DNA from: Lycium barbarum
Taxonomy: Eukaryota > Streptophyta > Magnoliopsida > Solanales > Solanaceae
NCBI RefSeq assembly: GCF_019175385.1
Contig: NC_083337.1
Span: 21,313,885-21,377,884, forward strand
DNA: 64,000 nucleotides
Direction of reading: 5' to 3'
The position numbers and the translations under genes were made by a program. The notes below the pieces were generated by a model, which was not told the origin of the DNA, ran no database searches, and saw only the letters and a program-made list of their open reading frames with translations. Shown in pieces: positions 13,210 to 24,931 of this stretch (positions within the stretch are counted from its first letter, which is position 1; every line of letters begins with the position of its first letter).

Positions 13210-13740
13210 CTATACCTCTCCTACTTCGAATGACCCAATTGGGGATCTACACTTTCTTCCATATAGAGCTCCATACGGGGCCATCTGAATACTGGAATGA
13301 CAGCTATTGTTATATGCAAACTCAATAAGGGGTAAGTGGTCATCCCAACTACCACCGAAATCTAGCGCACATGCCCGTAACATATCTTCCAAGGTTTGAA
13401 TGGTGCGTTCGGCTTGCCTATCAGTTTGTCGGTGAAATGTTGTGCTAAGCCTTACTTGCGTACCCAAACCTTCTTGGAAAGACTTCCAGAATTTGGCTGT
13501 AAATTGTGCTCCTCTATTAATGATAATGGACACCGGGACACCATGAAGTCGCACAATATCTTTAAGATACAACCTTGCATAATCTTCCGCCGAATATGAG
13601 GTTTTGACTAGAAGAAAATGAGCTGATTTCGTGAGTCTGTCCACGATCACCCAGATAGAGTCATACTTGCTTCGGGAATGAGGCAAACCTACAATGAAAT
13701 CCATGTTAATCACTTCCCATTTCCAGGCTGGAATTTCCAT
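13210..13740 (-). pseudogene. Element A integrase catalytic core
   Basis: A 176-codon open frame carries most of the integrase core. The first catalytic Asp is in INMDFIVGLP and the Glu is in QAERTIQ. The middle Asp, normally in SDRG, is replaced: the sequence reads IINRGAQF. FAYNNSCHSSIQMAPYGALYGRKC, the conserved segment after the core, is present. The frame ends at VGEV*. Loss of the second catalytic Asp would abolish activity even without the other breaks. The upstream integrase zinc-binding segment is in 13772-14290. Confidence 0.9.
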
Positions 13741-14290
13741 CGCTTGTAATAATCCTCCTGGCTTTTAATGCTCAATTTTCACTTGTTGGCAATTTGGACA
13801 TTGAACTACAAATTCTGCTATGTCTTTCTTCATTCCATCCCACCAAATACATTAACTTGAGATCATGGTACATCTTTTTCGCTCCTGGGTGAATGGAATA
13901 CCGAGAATAATGAGCTTCTTCTAGAATACGATGACGTAATCTTTCAACATTTGGGACACATAGCCGGCCTCGGTATCTAAGAACTCCCTCTGCAGAAACT
14001 TTAAATGGCGACTTTTCTTTCTCAGGAAATGTATCTCTATAGTGACTCAACTGAGGATCTTCATATTGACGCTCTTTCAATTCCATATCTAAGGACGACA
14101 TAGTTGGGTTGTGAATACCAACTCCTGCATTGCCTGAGTCAATTAGACGAACTCCGAGGCTGGCTAACTGGTGGAGCTCACGAATTAATTCTTTCTTCTC
14201 CGAAGGGACCTCACATAGACTGCCTATTGATTTGCGGCAAAGTTCACCAACTACTACGTTCGCCTTTCGGGGATGGTATAAAATACTCAT
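13741..14290 (-). pseudogene. Element A RNase H end and integrase zinc-binding region
   Basis: The minus frame from 14290 begins with the end of RNase H (LYHPRKANVV), then a spacer that includes [13 protein letters not shown], then the integrase N-terminal domain with RHRILEEAHYSRYSIHPG, which supplies its histidines. A frameshift follows near 13850, so the CxxC part is read in another frame (CPNCQ-like sequence at 13780-13830). The domain normally binds zinc and aids integrase multimerisation. It is non-functional here. Confidence 0.75.
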
Positions 14291-14824
14291 ATCGTAATCC
14301 TTCAGTAGTTCTAACCACCACCTCTACCGAAGATTTCACTCGTTTTGCTTAAAAATATATTGGAGACTCTTGTGATCTGTATAAATATCAACATGAACGC
14401 TATACAAATAGTGTCTCCACATCTTTAGTGCGTGAATAATCGTAGCCAATTCGAGGTCATGGGTCAGATAGTTCTTCTCATGTTTCTGCAACTGCCTTGA
14501 AGCATAGGTAATGAATTTACCATGCTACATCAACACACAGCCTAAACCAACACCAGAGGCATCGCAATACACAACATAACCATCTGGCCCTTCTGGGAGT
14601 GTCAGAACTAGGGCTGAAGTCAATGTATCCTTCAATTCTTGGAAACTGCATTCACAAGCATCGGTCCACTGAAATTTTGCTAATTTATAAGTTAGCTTCA
14701 TTAATGGCGCTGAAATAGAAGAAAACCCTTCAACGAATCTTTAATAGTAACCTGCCAATCCGAGAAAACTACGGACTTCCGCAGGCGTTGTAAGTCTTGG
14801 CCAAGTCTTCACAGCCTCAATTTT
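14291..14824 (-). pseudogene. Element A RNase H domain (broken)
   Basis: The minus-strand translation in pieces shows YCDASGVGLGC near 14560, followed by an in-frame TAG (14524-14526), then the [17 protein letters not shown] segment near 14350-14400. These carry the acidic residues of gypsy RNase H, which degrades the RNA strand during reverse transcription. No frame is open across the region, so it is described from fragments. It follows RT directly, as in B. Confidence 0.7.
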
Positions 14825-15561
14825 CTAAACATCTACTCGAATGCCATCAGCTAAAATAATGTGGCCTAGAAAGGTCATAGAGTTTATCCAAAACTTGCAT
14901 TTCGAGAATTTAGCATACAACTCACGAGCCCGAAGGATCCCAAGGACAATACGTAAATGGTTTGCATGTTCTGCCTCTGTCCGAGAGTATACTTGAATAT
15001 CATCAATGAACATGATCATAAACAGATCTAAGAGAGGCCTGAATACATTATTCATTAGATTCATAAACCCCGCCGGAGCATTAGTTAACCCAAATGACAT
15101 CACCCGGAATTCATAGTGGCCATATCTCGTTTTGAAAGTTGTTTTGGGAATTCTTCTTCTCTAACTCTCACTTGATGATACTCCGATCTCAGATCAATTT
15201 TGGAAAACCATTTGGCACCCTGTAATTGGTCAAACAAATCATGAATTCTTAGTAGCGGATATTTATTCTTTATCGTCACCTTGTTCAGCTGCCTATAGTC
15301 AATGCACATCCGTAAGGAACCAACTTTCTTTCTCACAAATAGGACGGGTGCTCCCCATGGTGATGAACTGGGCCTAATAAAACACTTCTCAAGCAAATCT
15401 TTCCGTTGTGCCTTTAGCTCTTTCAATTCTGCAGGAGCCATTCGATAAGGGGGAATAGATATAGGCTTGGTGTCCGGCAACACATCAATAACAAAATCAA
15501 TTTCTCTTTCCGAAGGAAGGCCTGGAAGTTCATCTAGAAATACATCCAGAAAGTCATTCAC
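14825..15561 (-). pseudogene. Element A reverse transcriptase
   Basis: Two minus frames cover RT. The first (15561-15100) starts in the linker [15 protein letters not shown] and continues through [24 protein letters not shown] and [13 protein letters not shown] to [11 protein letters not shown], then loses frame near 15130. The second (15103-14825) carries [13 protein letters not shown] and the catalytic FIDD in [10 protein letters not shown], then [15 protein letters not shown]. Motif order and spacing fit a Ty3/gypsy RT. A frameshift near 15100-15130 separates the two halves. Confidence 0.9.
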
Positions 15562-16149
15562 TACCGGAACGAATTGAAAAGTCGGCGACTTTGCTTTGGT
15601 GTCATGAACTCAGACTAGATGATAAATATAGCCTTTCACGATCATCTTCCTTGCCTTAAGGTAGGAAATAAACTTACCTCTCGCAGACGCTGTATTACCT
15701 TTCCATTCAAGCATTGGTTCTCCCGGGAATTGGAATCAGACTATTTTCATTCTGTAATCGACATTTGCATAACAAGAAGCCAACCAATCCATACCCATAA
15801 TCACATCGAAATCCAACACTTCCAGCTCAACTAAATCAACTTTAGTCTGACGATCACATACCACAATTACATAATTTTTGTATACTTGTCTAGCTATTAC
15901 GGGATCACCAACCAGAGTAGATACCTCAAAAGGTTTAATTGGCTCGGGTCTCACCCCAATACGACCAACAACATAAGGAGTAATATAAGACAACGTAGAA
16001 CCCAGATCTATCAATGCATAGATATCATGAGAGAATATGGATAATATACCTGTAACCACATCCGGGGAGGACTCAAGATCCTGGCGTCCGTTCAAAGCAT
16101 AAATACGGGGTTGGGCGTCACCTAAACTGGATGCTCCCTCTCTGCCCAC
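15562..16149 (-). pseudogene. Element A protease region and linker
   Basis: The minus frame 16149-15736 begins MGREGASSLG, then RIYALNGRQDLES, then the aspartic protease signature region [12 protein letters not shown], then the conserved [19 protein letters not shown] before a stop. The catalytic Asp is in IDLGST. From 15735 to 15562 the linker between protease and RT is out of frame. The protease would cleave the Gag-Pol polyprotein in virus-like particles. Confidence 0.8.
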
Positions 16150-16162
16150 GGTATGCTGGAAC

Positions 16163-17414
16163 CTAGGGAGTCTGCCCTATCGGGCGCATAGACGAAAAGG
16201 AACCGGCTGCTGATCCGGTGGGCTGAACCCTAATTCTACCACTCATCAATGGGCAATCTCGCATCATATGCCCAACCTGACCACAGGTATAGCAAGCATC
16301 TGAACCTCGGCGACACTGACCAGAATGTAATCTACCGCACTGGATACATCGTGGCCCTGTTAGTCGCCGCTGGCTAGGATCACCCCCAAATTGAGAACCC
16401 GAGACCCGGACCAGAATAAATAGAGCGATCAAATCTCCTGCCTGCAAACCGAGGAGGTACACTAGTCAGGGAATGGCCCGAATATCTGGAATACTGTTGT
16501 TGACCCCCTCTATACTCGCTGCTAGCAGATCTGGTCCTCTTGCTCTGTCCTCTATCAACATCACGCTCGCCTCGGCACGGATGCTATTGCTCTTCCAAGT
16601 TCTGGGCATGGGCCTGAATATGGGAAATATCCATCCCCTCCTGCAAGGAAGTTGCCAAGCAATCTTTGAACAAATGTGGCCCTAAGCCACTAACAAATCT
16701 GTGTACCCTATCTCCCATCTCAACCACCATAGTCGGAGCATACCTATCCAATGAATTAAAGGGAAGGCTATACTCCCGAGCACTCATATTCCCTTGCTTA
16801 AGATTCAAAAATTTATTAGCTCGGGCCCGACGGACCTCGGGTGGCAAATAATGACCAATAAAAGCTTTCACGAAGTCCTGCCTAACCGGGGGAGGTGTAT
16901 TTTCCTTTCTTGAAGATATCCAATTATTATACTAAAGAACTGCCACATTTTGGAGTCTATAAGATGCCAACTCTACCGATTCAGTATCGGAGGCATGGAT
17001 GATTTTCAACGTTCTTAGCATCTCATCAATAAAACCTTGTGGGTCTTCATCTGGCTTTGACCCGAAAAACTCCAAAGGATTTAAACTCATGAAATTATGG
17101 GGTCTAGCACTAGTCGCCTTGTCACCTGGACCCGTACCCTGTCGCTGTGCCTGAGCAGCAACTAACTGTGTCAATAGCTGAATAGCTTCGGTCATTTGTT
17201 GACCTGAAGCACCCGGTGGAGGAACTGGAGGCATAGGGGCCGGAACTGAAGCCCTCTCTTGTTCTCCTAGAATAGGCAGAGTGTGAGAGGTATTGGATGA
17301 AGCCTCATTTTGGGATTCACCTTCTTCTACATTCGTTGGCGGCTTCCTTTCTATGCACCTTTCTGTCGTAGCCCTGCCCTTCGGGGCAGCTGTAGCTTTT
17401 CTCTTTATTGGCAT
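16163..17414 (-). pseudogene. Element A gag with CCHC knuckles
   Basis: The likely start is ATG at 17414 (MPIKRKATAAPKG), matching B's MPKKGKTTA. The gag core includes NPLEFFGSKPDEDPQGFIDEM, then an in-frame TAG (16932-16934), then HYLPPEVRRARANKFLNLKQG and MGDRVHRFVSGLGPHL in the same frame, a second TAG near 16581, and a frameshift near 16400. The last frame has two zinc knuckles, CIQCGRLHSGQC and CYTCGQVGHMMRDC. Gag forms the particle and binds genomic RNA. The C-terminal breaks show it is dead. Confidence 0.85.
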
Positions 17415-17606
17415 CGCTGAAATCACAACACACAATTAGGAAGGAGAAAATATTATAACATGGCTCTGTCACACGATCTAATAAGAAGAAGAATGGTTAT
17501 TTTTCCTAGATGCCCCGCAGCCTCTTGTTTATAAGTGTGACGCGCTTCACACCCATAAACGAGACTCTGCCGGACATGGCTCGTAGACACACCCTAGGAC
17601 GGAACT

Positions 17607-17618
17607 GCTCTGATACCA
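17607..17618 (-). other. Primer binding site of element A
   Basis: The minus strand reads TGGTATCAGAGC, the standard site complementary to the 3' end of plant initiator tRNA-Met. It lies just inside the 5' LTR, whose end is mutated: the plus strand reads TTTCACGACC where TGTCACGACC is expected. Confidence 0.9.
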
Positions 17619-18130
17619 ATTTTTTCACGACCCGACTAGGGGGCGATGACAGGTACTCGGAGCTGTTACATCCCGTATCTTCGAAGAAGCACTTATCAAA
17701 TTTGAAACATAAGTACGTTCAGTTATGGCTAAGTAAAATCACTTTAGAATATAAGCAAGCACTATTAAATATATATAATGAGTGAAAGATGTATACAAGG
17801 TATACCGGAAGGTTTTATATGGAAATGAGTGGAAGACATGAAGTAGTACGACTTTGGAGAAAGGATGGGTAAAGTTTCGTGTGAAAATTTTGGTCCAATT
17901 TGAGGGAAGAATATATCTTAGCATATAAAGTGTGTTAAGGTGTTTTAAAACACTAAAATGAATTTCGTCGAGTCTAGTATCCAACGCAACAAACCGCTCA
18001 TCGATAGGACATCGGAGTAGAGAATAATGGACGTTACAAGTTCGGCCGACAAAGCAGAAACGCGTGCTACAGTAACTGCGACAGTACCGACCTGCTACAG
18101 TACTGCTACAGTGACCCCCGAATTTGAACC

Positions 18131-18139
18131 TTATATAAA
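18131..18139 (+). promoter_or_regulatory. TATA box of LTR I
   Basis: TTATATAAA lies directly after a cluster of GCTACAGTA-type repeats (18064-18113). Its position about 470 bp into the LTR matches TATA positions in the other LTRs. Confidence 0.65.
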
Positions 18140-19337
18140 GTGTAAAACCTCCTTTTTTCATCATATTTGCCCAAGAAAAATCTAGAAAACAATTGAGGGG
18201 TGAGGATAGCATAAAATTAAGGGAATTTTAAGTGGCGGAGTGTTAGTTTAGGTTCGGATAGAGCACGGTTGTGATTGTAGTATCATTTTGCGGTGGTTTT
18301 TGGTTTGGATTCTAGGCGAACACCAAAGATATTGTTGTTTTAGTAAGAACAAGGTATGAATCTCTTCCTATTGATATTAATATCGGTTTTTTTACGGAAA
18401 TAGAGCTGTTAGATAGTTATAAAATAATTTTGTTGATGGAAATATGAGATAAGCACCATATGGGATGTTTAAGGAATATTGTGGTATTGAGAATATTATG
18501 GTTGGTGTTGGTATTGTTGTTGTTGTTGTTGGTTGCTGAATTGAGATTTCGGGCTAGGCGTATAAACAGGGGAGATGCTGCCCGATTTTCGGCAGGATAT
18601 AAAATAGTTTAATTTGAAAACTTAGCACAAGAATCCTACAGTGAGTCTAACGATAGTATGTGTCCTCTTGAATGCAGATTTACGAGTTCGGATGGATAAG
18701 TGTAGATAATAGGAGGCTAAACAGGTATCTTAAGGCTCTTCTCTTTCTTTCAAAGGCATGATTCCATAAATGTTTCCATAACCTCCTTGTTTCTAAAAGT
18801 TAGAAGTTCATGATTCAAGGGCCTGACTTCTTTTTTTGATAATCCATAAACGCTTTCCAAACTGTTCGTATTTTCCAAACCAGAGATTTATGATTCTGTA
18901 AGCTCTTATGACAACAATGACAGACATGTTTTTACAATGAAAACAATGATGTCAAAGATGAGCATATTTCTATGATTATCATGATGACGATGATTTCATG
19001 TTTAAGAATCCCAAGCTTATGAGTTCAATCTGAATATGAGAATGTTGAGCTATTTCTTGATTTTCTCCATTTTATTCATTGATGATGACCATATTTCTAA
19101 AGGCTCCAAAGTTTATGAATTGACGCTTTATGAGATTTATGATCCTATTCTATGTTTTCCCTTGATGTTATTCTTCATTGATAGTCTCAACACATAATGA
19201 TAGTTCCTTCAAGGTGAGACATGACGATCATGATGTTCCATAATACAATCGGAGGTTACCGACCTTACGTCACTCTGATAGAGTTATAGCTTTTGATTGG
19301 ACTCTTATGCATGCTTTATGTATATGTATATGTATGA

Positions 19338-19530
19338 TTACACCGTGCCTATACGGTCGGGCAGTAGCAACACGGTGGGCGTAGTGGGCAGCTTTGGATA
19401 AGGATAATAACACCGTGCCTAGAAGGCTGGGCAGCACCACTACGATGGCGTAGTGGGCGGCTATGGATAATTATAGTAACACTGTGTCTATATGGCACGG
19501 GCAGCACAACTAGTGGGTGGCGTGAGATAA
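19338..19530 (+). repeat. Minisatellite in LTR I
   Basis: Three diverged units of about 65-75 bp each carry CACCGTGCCTA, a GGGCAG segment and GTAGTGGGC(G/A)GC. Similar modules occur at comparable positions in G (30670-30800), J (26690-26980), H (32985-33115) and E. Confidence 0.6.
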
Positions 19531-22500
19531 TTACCCCAGACACGGGAGGCCCGGATGCGGGCTAATGATGTTATTTGATTCAGACAGTTATGTATGAATG
19601 TGTAATATGTTAAAAGGTAAAGATGAGCATGCATGATTCTACCTTAAGAGGCAAGCAGTTACAGTTGTACTCTCTTCTTATGTCTTCTATACTTCCTTAT
19701 ATGTTATCATACATGCCTTACATACTCAGTACTCTGTTCATACTGACGTCCTTTCTTTTATGGACGCTGCGTTCATGCCTGCAGGTAAGCAGGTTGACGC
19801 GTCTGATCCTTAAGAGCTCCATCAGTGGCATCTTAAGAGTGCTCCAGTTGTCCCAGAGCTACATTTTATTGGTACTACTCATGTGTATATATTTGGGCAT
19901 GGTGAAATCCTGCCTCGTCCTCATGAATTTATATATCTTAGTTAGAGGCTCGTAGATAGACGTATGTGGATATATGTTTCATAACATTGTCCGTTCTTGT
20001 TGTTGTATAATATTTTGGTAAAGCTTATTGACATATGCTTACGGGTATAGCTATTGATGACTATATTAAGTGAGATGTGCATGAATTGGCCATATGGGCC
20101 GCTTAGTAGTGAAAGTGGAATGTTAGACCAGAGGTGCTCGGTAAGCTAGTACCGAGTACCCGTCATGGCCTCTAGTGGGGCCGTGATAGGAGTTGACTAC
20201 CGAGCACCACTCATTATGCTAATCATCATACTCATCTTATATGCATTTATTGTTCTCAACACAACTATCCATAAGGAAACCATTATAACTTTCAAAACAT
20301 ATCTACATTCATGTGCATGAGCCCTTTGGGCCATCAAAATAATATACAAATATACAATGTGACCTTCATGGGACAACAACTACCCATACGTACGCATCTA
20401 CGAGCCTCTACTAGAGTACTAGACATAAAGACGGGACAGGACCTCGTTGTGCCCAAATATATACACAAAATAATATCTCAAACATGGCACCTCCGGAATA
20501 ATAAAGTGCTCATGTAAATCTGCTGATAGATCCTATGAATCTGGGCCACCTCCATGTCTACTTGTGGGCATGAACACAGCGTCCAAAGGAAAGTATGTTA
20601 GTACAAACATTGTACTGAGTATGTAAGGCATGAATAATAATAATAACATATCAAAGAAATAAGGGAACATCAAGTAAGGGAACAACCTGTATCTGAATGT
20701 CACTTAAGACGGAATAATGTATACTATCTTACATCAAAATATCATCATATCAAGCATGTATATATAAGCTTCCTGACCATATAAGTACGGTGTAATCATC
20801 ATTAGCCCGCGTCCAGGCCTCCCGCATCCAGGGTAAACATCTCATGCCGCCCACTAGTGGTGTCTACCCATGCCCTCTAGACATGGTGTATATGTTGTCC
20901 GCCTTAGCGGTGTCTACCCGGCCATATAGGCACGGTGTGATCTTATCCTCATACACTTATCATAAAGCATGCATAAGAACTCAAAGACAACTATAACTCT
21001 ATCGGGGTGACGTAAGGTCGAGAGCCCCCGATTCCATTATGGAGTAGCCATGATCATCATGCCTCACCTTTAAAGAACTAACATTATAAGGTGAGTGTAA
21101 CAACAATGAGCAACATCAAAGGATCATATACAGATCATTAGTTTCGTAGAGATATCATATCATAAGCTTTAGAATCTTTAAACTTAAACTCATCATCATC
21201 ATTATTATATTTGTAGCATAGCTCTTATATTTATCTCATAGGAAGCTCCTTTTAAACATAGACTCATAGTTTCCGGAATGTAAGAAGGTCATGGAAAGAT
21301 AAAGAAAGTCATGTCATATGGATCATGCCTTAGAAGAAGAAGGGACTAGCCTCACATACCTTTTCGCCTTTCTAACTTGCCGACTAAACGCTTCCTTCCA
21401 AGCTCGCAATTCTACATTTAAAGTGATTCGTGCTAGGATTAGATAATCGGAAACGTACTTAAGCTCAAGCTAAAGCTAACGAAAAATGGGAAACATCTCC
21501 TTTGTTTATAGAACTTTCTCCATATGGTATAACAACTCCCAAATATCAATAACAATATTCATAATATCATTATCAATAACTTGACAAGTTCGACATTATC
21601 TAATTCCTACTCAAAGTCATTCATAACCATAGCTATAATATAAAATCACATTCATCCTCATATAATGTTTCTCCCATATTCTCAATATCATTTATAACAT
21701 AATTATACTCGTAACGTGTCAAGAATCATGATTCATGTGAAGCTACTACTCAAAAACATTACTATTCTCGTATTTGTTACCCATCTTCTACTCCCTTCCA
21801 TAATCCAAGTCTTTCAACCTCTCAATATTCTAAATAACATGAAATGATCATAAACTCACCTTTGATTGTGTAGAAATAAGTTTTGGATGGAAATGCTTCA
21901 CTTGAAGAAAAACCCTAGCTTCAATCCAAGGAGATTTCTTGACTCCAAGCAACCCTAGAGACTCTCTTACACTTGATTTCCTTGGATTAATGATGTTGAT
22001 CTTTGATTTATCTTGGTTTTTTTTGTAAATAAAGGGTGTAGAAAGTTCTAGAGGTGTGGAGAGTGTTGGAGAGAAAAATAGGAAATGAAAGAAATGAACT
22101 TGGGCCTCCTTATTTAAAACTTAAAATCTGTCCTGACGGTATTATACGAACACACCTATTGTCCATATAATACGGTCCGTATGTGTGACCGTATAATGCT
22201 TCCAGTGGAGACCGCTTCTCTGGACAGGTTATACAGTCCCTTATACGGACCGTATAAATTATACGGGCCATATAAGTTGGCCGTATAACTCCCAGTTTTT
22301 CGAAGTTGTTCTCGTCGTTTCTTTGATCTTCGATCCTTATGAAACCTTCTTAACACTTGTTTAACACTTCATTAATGATCTAAGGGGTGTTATAACTTTT
22401 CCTCTAGACATCATTAAGTCTACATTAGCTCGGTACTTTACAACCCCTTTCAGAACACGACTTATACTTGACATTCTTCACGAACTTTCTTCTCTTGCCT

Positions 22501-22631
22501 CGAACGTCTTTGGAATCTTAATTAGAACCGTTAAGTACTACTTCTTACTTATAGAAACATCGTATACTTCTCACCCTGCGTCATTCTATCTACCATACGA
22601 TGACATGAATTTTTCGAGGTGTAACAGGAAC

Positions 22632-23238
22632 CCTAGCACCGCCACCAGATTATCTCAAGAGAGAGAAGGGAAACATTTTAGGGTAAAATAAAATGACAGA
22701 CCTAACGAGAAAAATAAATGGGGTTGGGAGGGGGGGGGGGGGGAGGTATATCATTTACTTCCCCCCTTTTTAAAATATACCACATATTTTTTTTAATATA
22801 GTACATAGTTTAAATTAATTAGCTTAAAATGCCCTCGTAAAATAATATTTTGACAAGATAAAAATTAATGTGTTGTTTTAAGATACGAGCATCAAAATGA
22901 ACCCAATATTGATATACTTTTGAGAAATATTTAAAAAATGAAAACAAATGTGGTAAAACTGAGCTGTAATTTATATGTCGTCTTTAATTAACAATTTTCC
23001 CGAATTAGACGGAGCGGGATATGTATCTTTTCAAATCATGTTTGTGAAAGTAAATAACTCGTAATTTCTTGTAATTATAAATTTTTACAAAATAATAATT
23101 AAACGTTAATTTTTACATTTTTGTCGAGATTTTGAATTTTTTAAAAATTTTAAGGGCATCCTTACTCCGTATTGGACACGAAAAATTTGAAAAATTGAAA
23201 TACGCATTTTATGTGGTGAAAATTAGTTGTCAACAGGA
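22632..23238. other. Right remainder of the Ogre-like LTR
   Basis: AT-rich non-coding DNA continuing from position 9940 across element A's insertion. It contains a long G run at about 22731-22742. It ends near GTTGTCAACA, after which the antisense gene resumes. Confidence 0.5.
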
Positions 23239-24071
23239 TTCATGGCAAGGTTGCGGTCTATAGCGGCCTATGTACTGCGGAGGCGAAGAGAAGACTGAAT
23301 ATCGTGTCCCGTCGAATCCGTCCTTCTAGGAATGTCCATGATGTGACCTTATCCAGGTCTCTCGTTGTTTCTTGCGTCTTTGATGATGTGCCTGTGAACG
23401 TGGGCTCACAAGTGGTTCATGAGTGGAAGGAGTTTTTGAAGGTTGGTGTAGCGAGTTTGATGTTCCTGTTGCTGATCACTTCTTTATGCAAGAGGGACAA
23501 GGTTCCTAGGAAGGATGAAGATGAATAGATTAGCTCCGATGCTCCGTTTCACCCACTACGGGTGAAAAGTCATGATACCGCAGTCATCAATAGGACGAAA
23601 AGGAAGGTGGATGATGCCGGCGCGAGAGAGAGTGGAGCTGGAGTCGATACTGAGGCTTGGGATGGGGCTGATCATGAGGCCGGGGTTAAGGTCCCTTGTA
23701 TCGAGGGACCTTTTCAGTGCATGGACTCACGCTTTGATGAGGTGATCTCGTTGTTTCAGAAGAAGTCCATGCCTTTCGAAAGGTCTAGTTAACCAGGGAC
23801 TGATGTGGGTTTCGCCACCCAGGAGGAGATGATATGCTACTTTGATACGTAGAAGAAGATGGGGGAGTCACGTCCCACCCTACAGACTGCGTATACTACT
23901 CTAGCCAAGAATCACGACGACCTTCGCACGGACTTTGACAAGGAAAAAGTGAAGAACATGTCCCGTGACAAGCTTCACATCGTGGCATGGAGGGGTATCA
24001 AGGGGATGTGGAAGACTATGCACACCCATAAGTGGATCCCTGTGGAGGATGAAGAGGATTCAGAGAAATAA
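23239..24071 (+). pseudogene. C-terminal half of the 'putative plant transposon protein' gene
   Basis: A single frame runs through the region with three in-frame stops: TAG 23526-23528, TAA 23790-23792 and TAG 23850-23852. It opens with CTAEAKRRLNIVSRRIRPSRN, the junction segment expected after the part at 4154-4608. It continues with VHDVTLSRSLVV, a hydrophobic GVASLMFLLLITSLCKR segment, a basic KRTKRK-like stretch (NRTKRK), an acidic/Gly region, and a charged C-terminal part ending EDEEDSEK. Together the two halves give about 430 codons, near the family's usual size. Family function is unknown. The gene is oriented opposite to its host element F. Confidence 0.7.
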
Positions 24072-24931
24072 TCCTTCGAGAGTGTGGCCCGTGGAGATGG
24101 TAGTCAGGGTGGACTGGGTGATGATATCGGTAGCTCAAATAATGATGATGCAACGAGCATGATGACGGCCTAGAGACTCTCCCCCTTCTATGATGATTTT
24201 TTTTGTTGCCCTTGTAGGGCTTTTACTTTTGGACATTCTTTTATTGGTTTGTTTATTTTGGTTGGATGTTTGGACAATCATTTTTGCTTGGTTTTTCGTA
24301 TTTTGGATTGTAATAGTGACTAGAATGGTTTTCGCCCTTGGCGGGCTTATTTTTATCAAACTTTGGTTGTGAAATCTGTTGGTTTGTTTTTGTTTTTTTG
24401 CTGAATTTGTTGAACTGGGGAGGTATGATAAAACAGGGGAAGGCTACAGGTTCTCAGGTTCTGTGCTTCTGCTTCTGCGGCCACTCATACCATTACGGCG
24501 GTCCTGCTTCGGCAGTAAGGAGGTACGCAGGAGCGGTCACGGAGGAAGTATGATATGCCGCTACCACGGTGGGATATCCGCTATAGCGATAACGCTACAA
24601 CAGCTGCTTGACCGCTGTGGCGCTCGCTACTAAACAGTGCTATGCAATTCATGCCCGAATCACTTCCGCAACTAAGAATTAACGAGTATTTCTTCCAGAA
24701 GAACTAGGTATAATCAGTAACACAACATAATTACACGCTTAGATACCAATTGGAATCGTCTAGATACCAATTGAACACCCGGAGATACCAATTTGACCGA
24801 AGTAGCATGAATAGAATGAAAGAAAGGAATTTTTCCTAAATGTCCTATAGCCTCCCATGGATGAGCACAGATATCTAGGTACCATTTCACGAGACTCTAC
24901 CATACATTGATCTTGTACTTGTGAGACTAGT
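24072..24931 (-). other. F internal region and 5' leader (minus strand)
   Basis: This lies between the antisense gene's stop and solo LTR J. On the minus strand it contains GGACATTTAGGAAAAATTCC, matching the leader of D and the ACATTTTAGGAA of B. It also carries three 21-bp-spaced copies of AATTGGTATCT and CCGCTATAGCG dyads at 24545-24635. No sense gag was found. Hydrophobic open frames at 24190-24630 have no family features and follow from T-rich composition. Confidence 0.55.
24741..24803 (-). repeat. Three 21-bp tandem repeats in F leader
   Basis: The plus-strand core AGATACCAATT occurs at 24741, 24762 and 24783, exactly 21 bp apart, with diverged sequence between cores. On the element strand the core is AATTGGTATCT. 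Confidence 0.85.

Larger units (their letters stand above)
17659..20193 (+). mobile_element. Solo LTR I inside A's 5' LTR
   Basis: The LTR runs 17664-20188 (2525 bp) on the plus strand, from TGTTACATCCCG to GGCCGTGATA (final CA mutated to TA). Flanks GGAGC (17659-17663) and GGAGT (20189-20193) are a 5-bp target duplication with one change. Removing it restores continuity of A's LTR. A TATA box TTATATAAA lies at 18131-18139 with GCTACAGTA repeats just upstream. No internal region is present, so it arose by LTR-LTR recombination or an equivalent loss. Confidence 0.88.
17623..22626 (-). repeat. 5' LTR of element A, interrupted by LTR I
   Basis: The LTR is split into 17623-17663 and 20194-22626, which together match 9941-12424 in order and length (about 2.47 kb against 2.48 kb). 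The break lies at GGAGC|TGAC, where solo LTR I was inserted. A TATA-like CCTTATTTAAAA lies at 22108-22119 (minus strand) with ACGGTCCGT dyads at 22160-22290. A partly decayed hairpin module lies at 20579-20617. Confidence 0.88.
9936..22631 (-). mobile_element. Element A: Tekay/Del-type Ty3/gypsy chromovirus with solo LTR I inside
   Basis: The element runs from 9941 to 22626 on the minus strand and is flanked by the perfect duplication GGAAC (9936-9940 and 22627-22631). The 3' LTR is 9941-12424. The 5' LTR is 17623-17663 plus 20194-22626, interrupted by LTR I. The PBS is 17607-17618 and the PPT 12425-12438. Internal order on the minus strand is gag, protease, RT, RNase H, integrase, chromodomain, all broken by stops and frameshifts. 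It is inserted in the Ogre-like LTR. The intact duplication and similar LTRs make it younger than its host, but it is not active. Confidence 0.9.
4609..23238. mobile_element. Very long solo-LTR-like insertion (possibly Ogre/Tat), split by element A
   Basis: About 5.9 kb of AT-rich non-coding DNA (4609-9940 plus 22632-23238) interrupts the antisense gene. It begins TGATTTGTAGCGG. At about 4750-4910 it carries the GAGTCGCCACCTA and TCTTAGGCACCCC motifs that I associate with Ogre/Tat-type LTRs and leaders of dicots. Flanking bases CTCAT (4604-4608) and TTCAT (23239-23243) could be a decayed 5-bp target duplication, but the right end does not finish in CA, so boundaries are approximate. No ORF of note was seen. 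The class assignment is tentative. Confidence 0.45.

Noticed and set aside
24190..24633. Hydrophobic plus-strand frames after the antisense gene
   Set aside because: No family features. The T/G-rich region is 3' non-coding sequence of the antisense gene.
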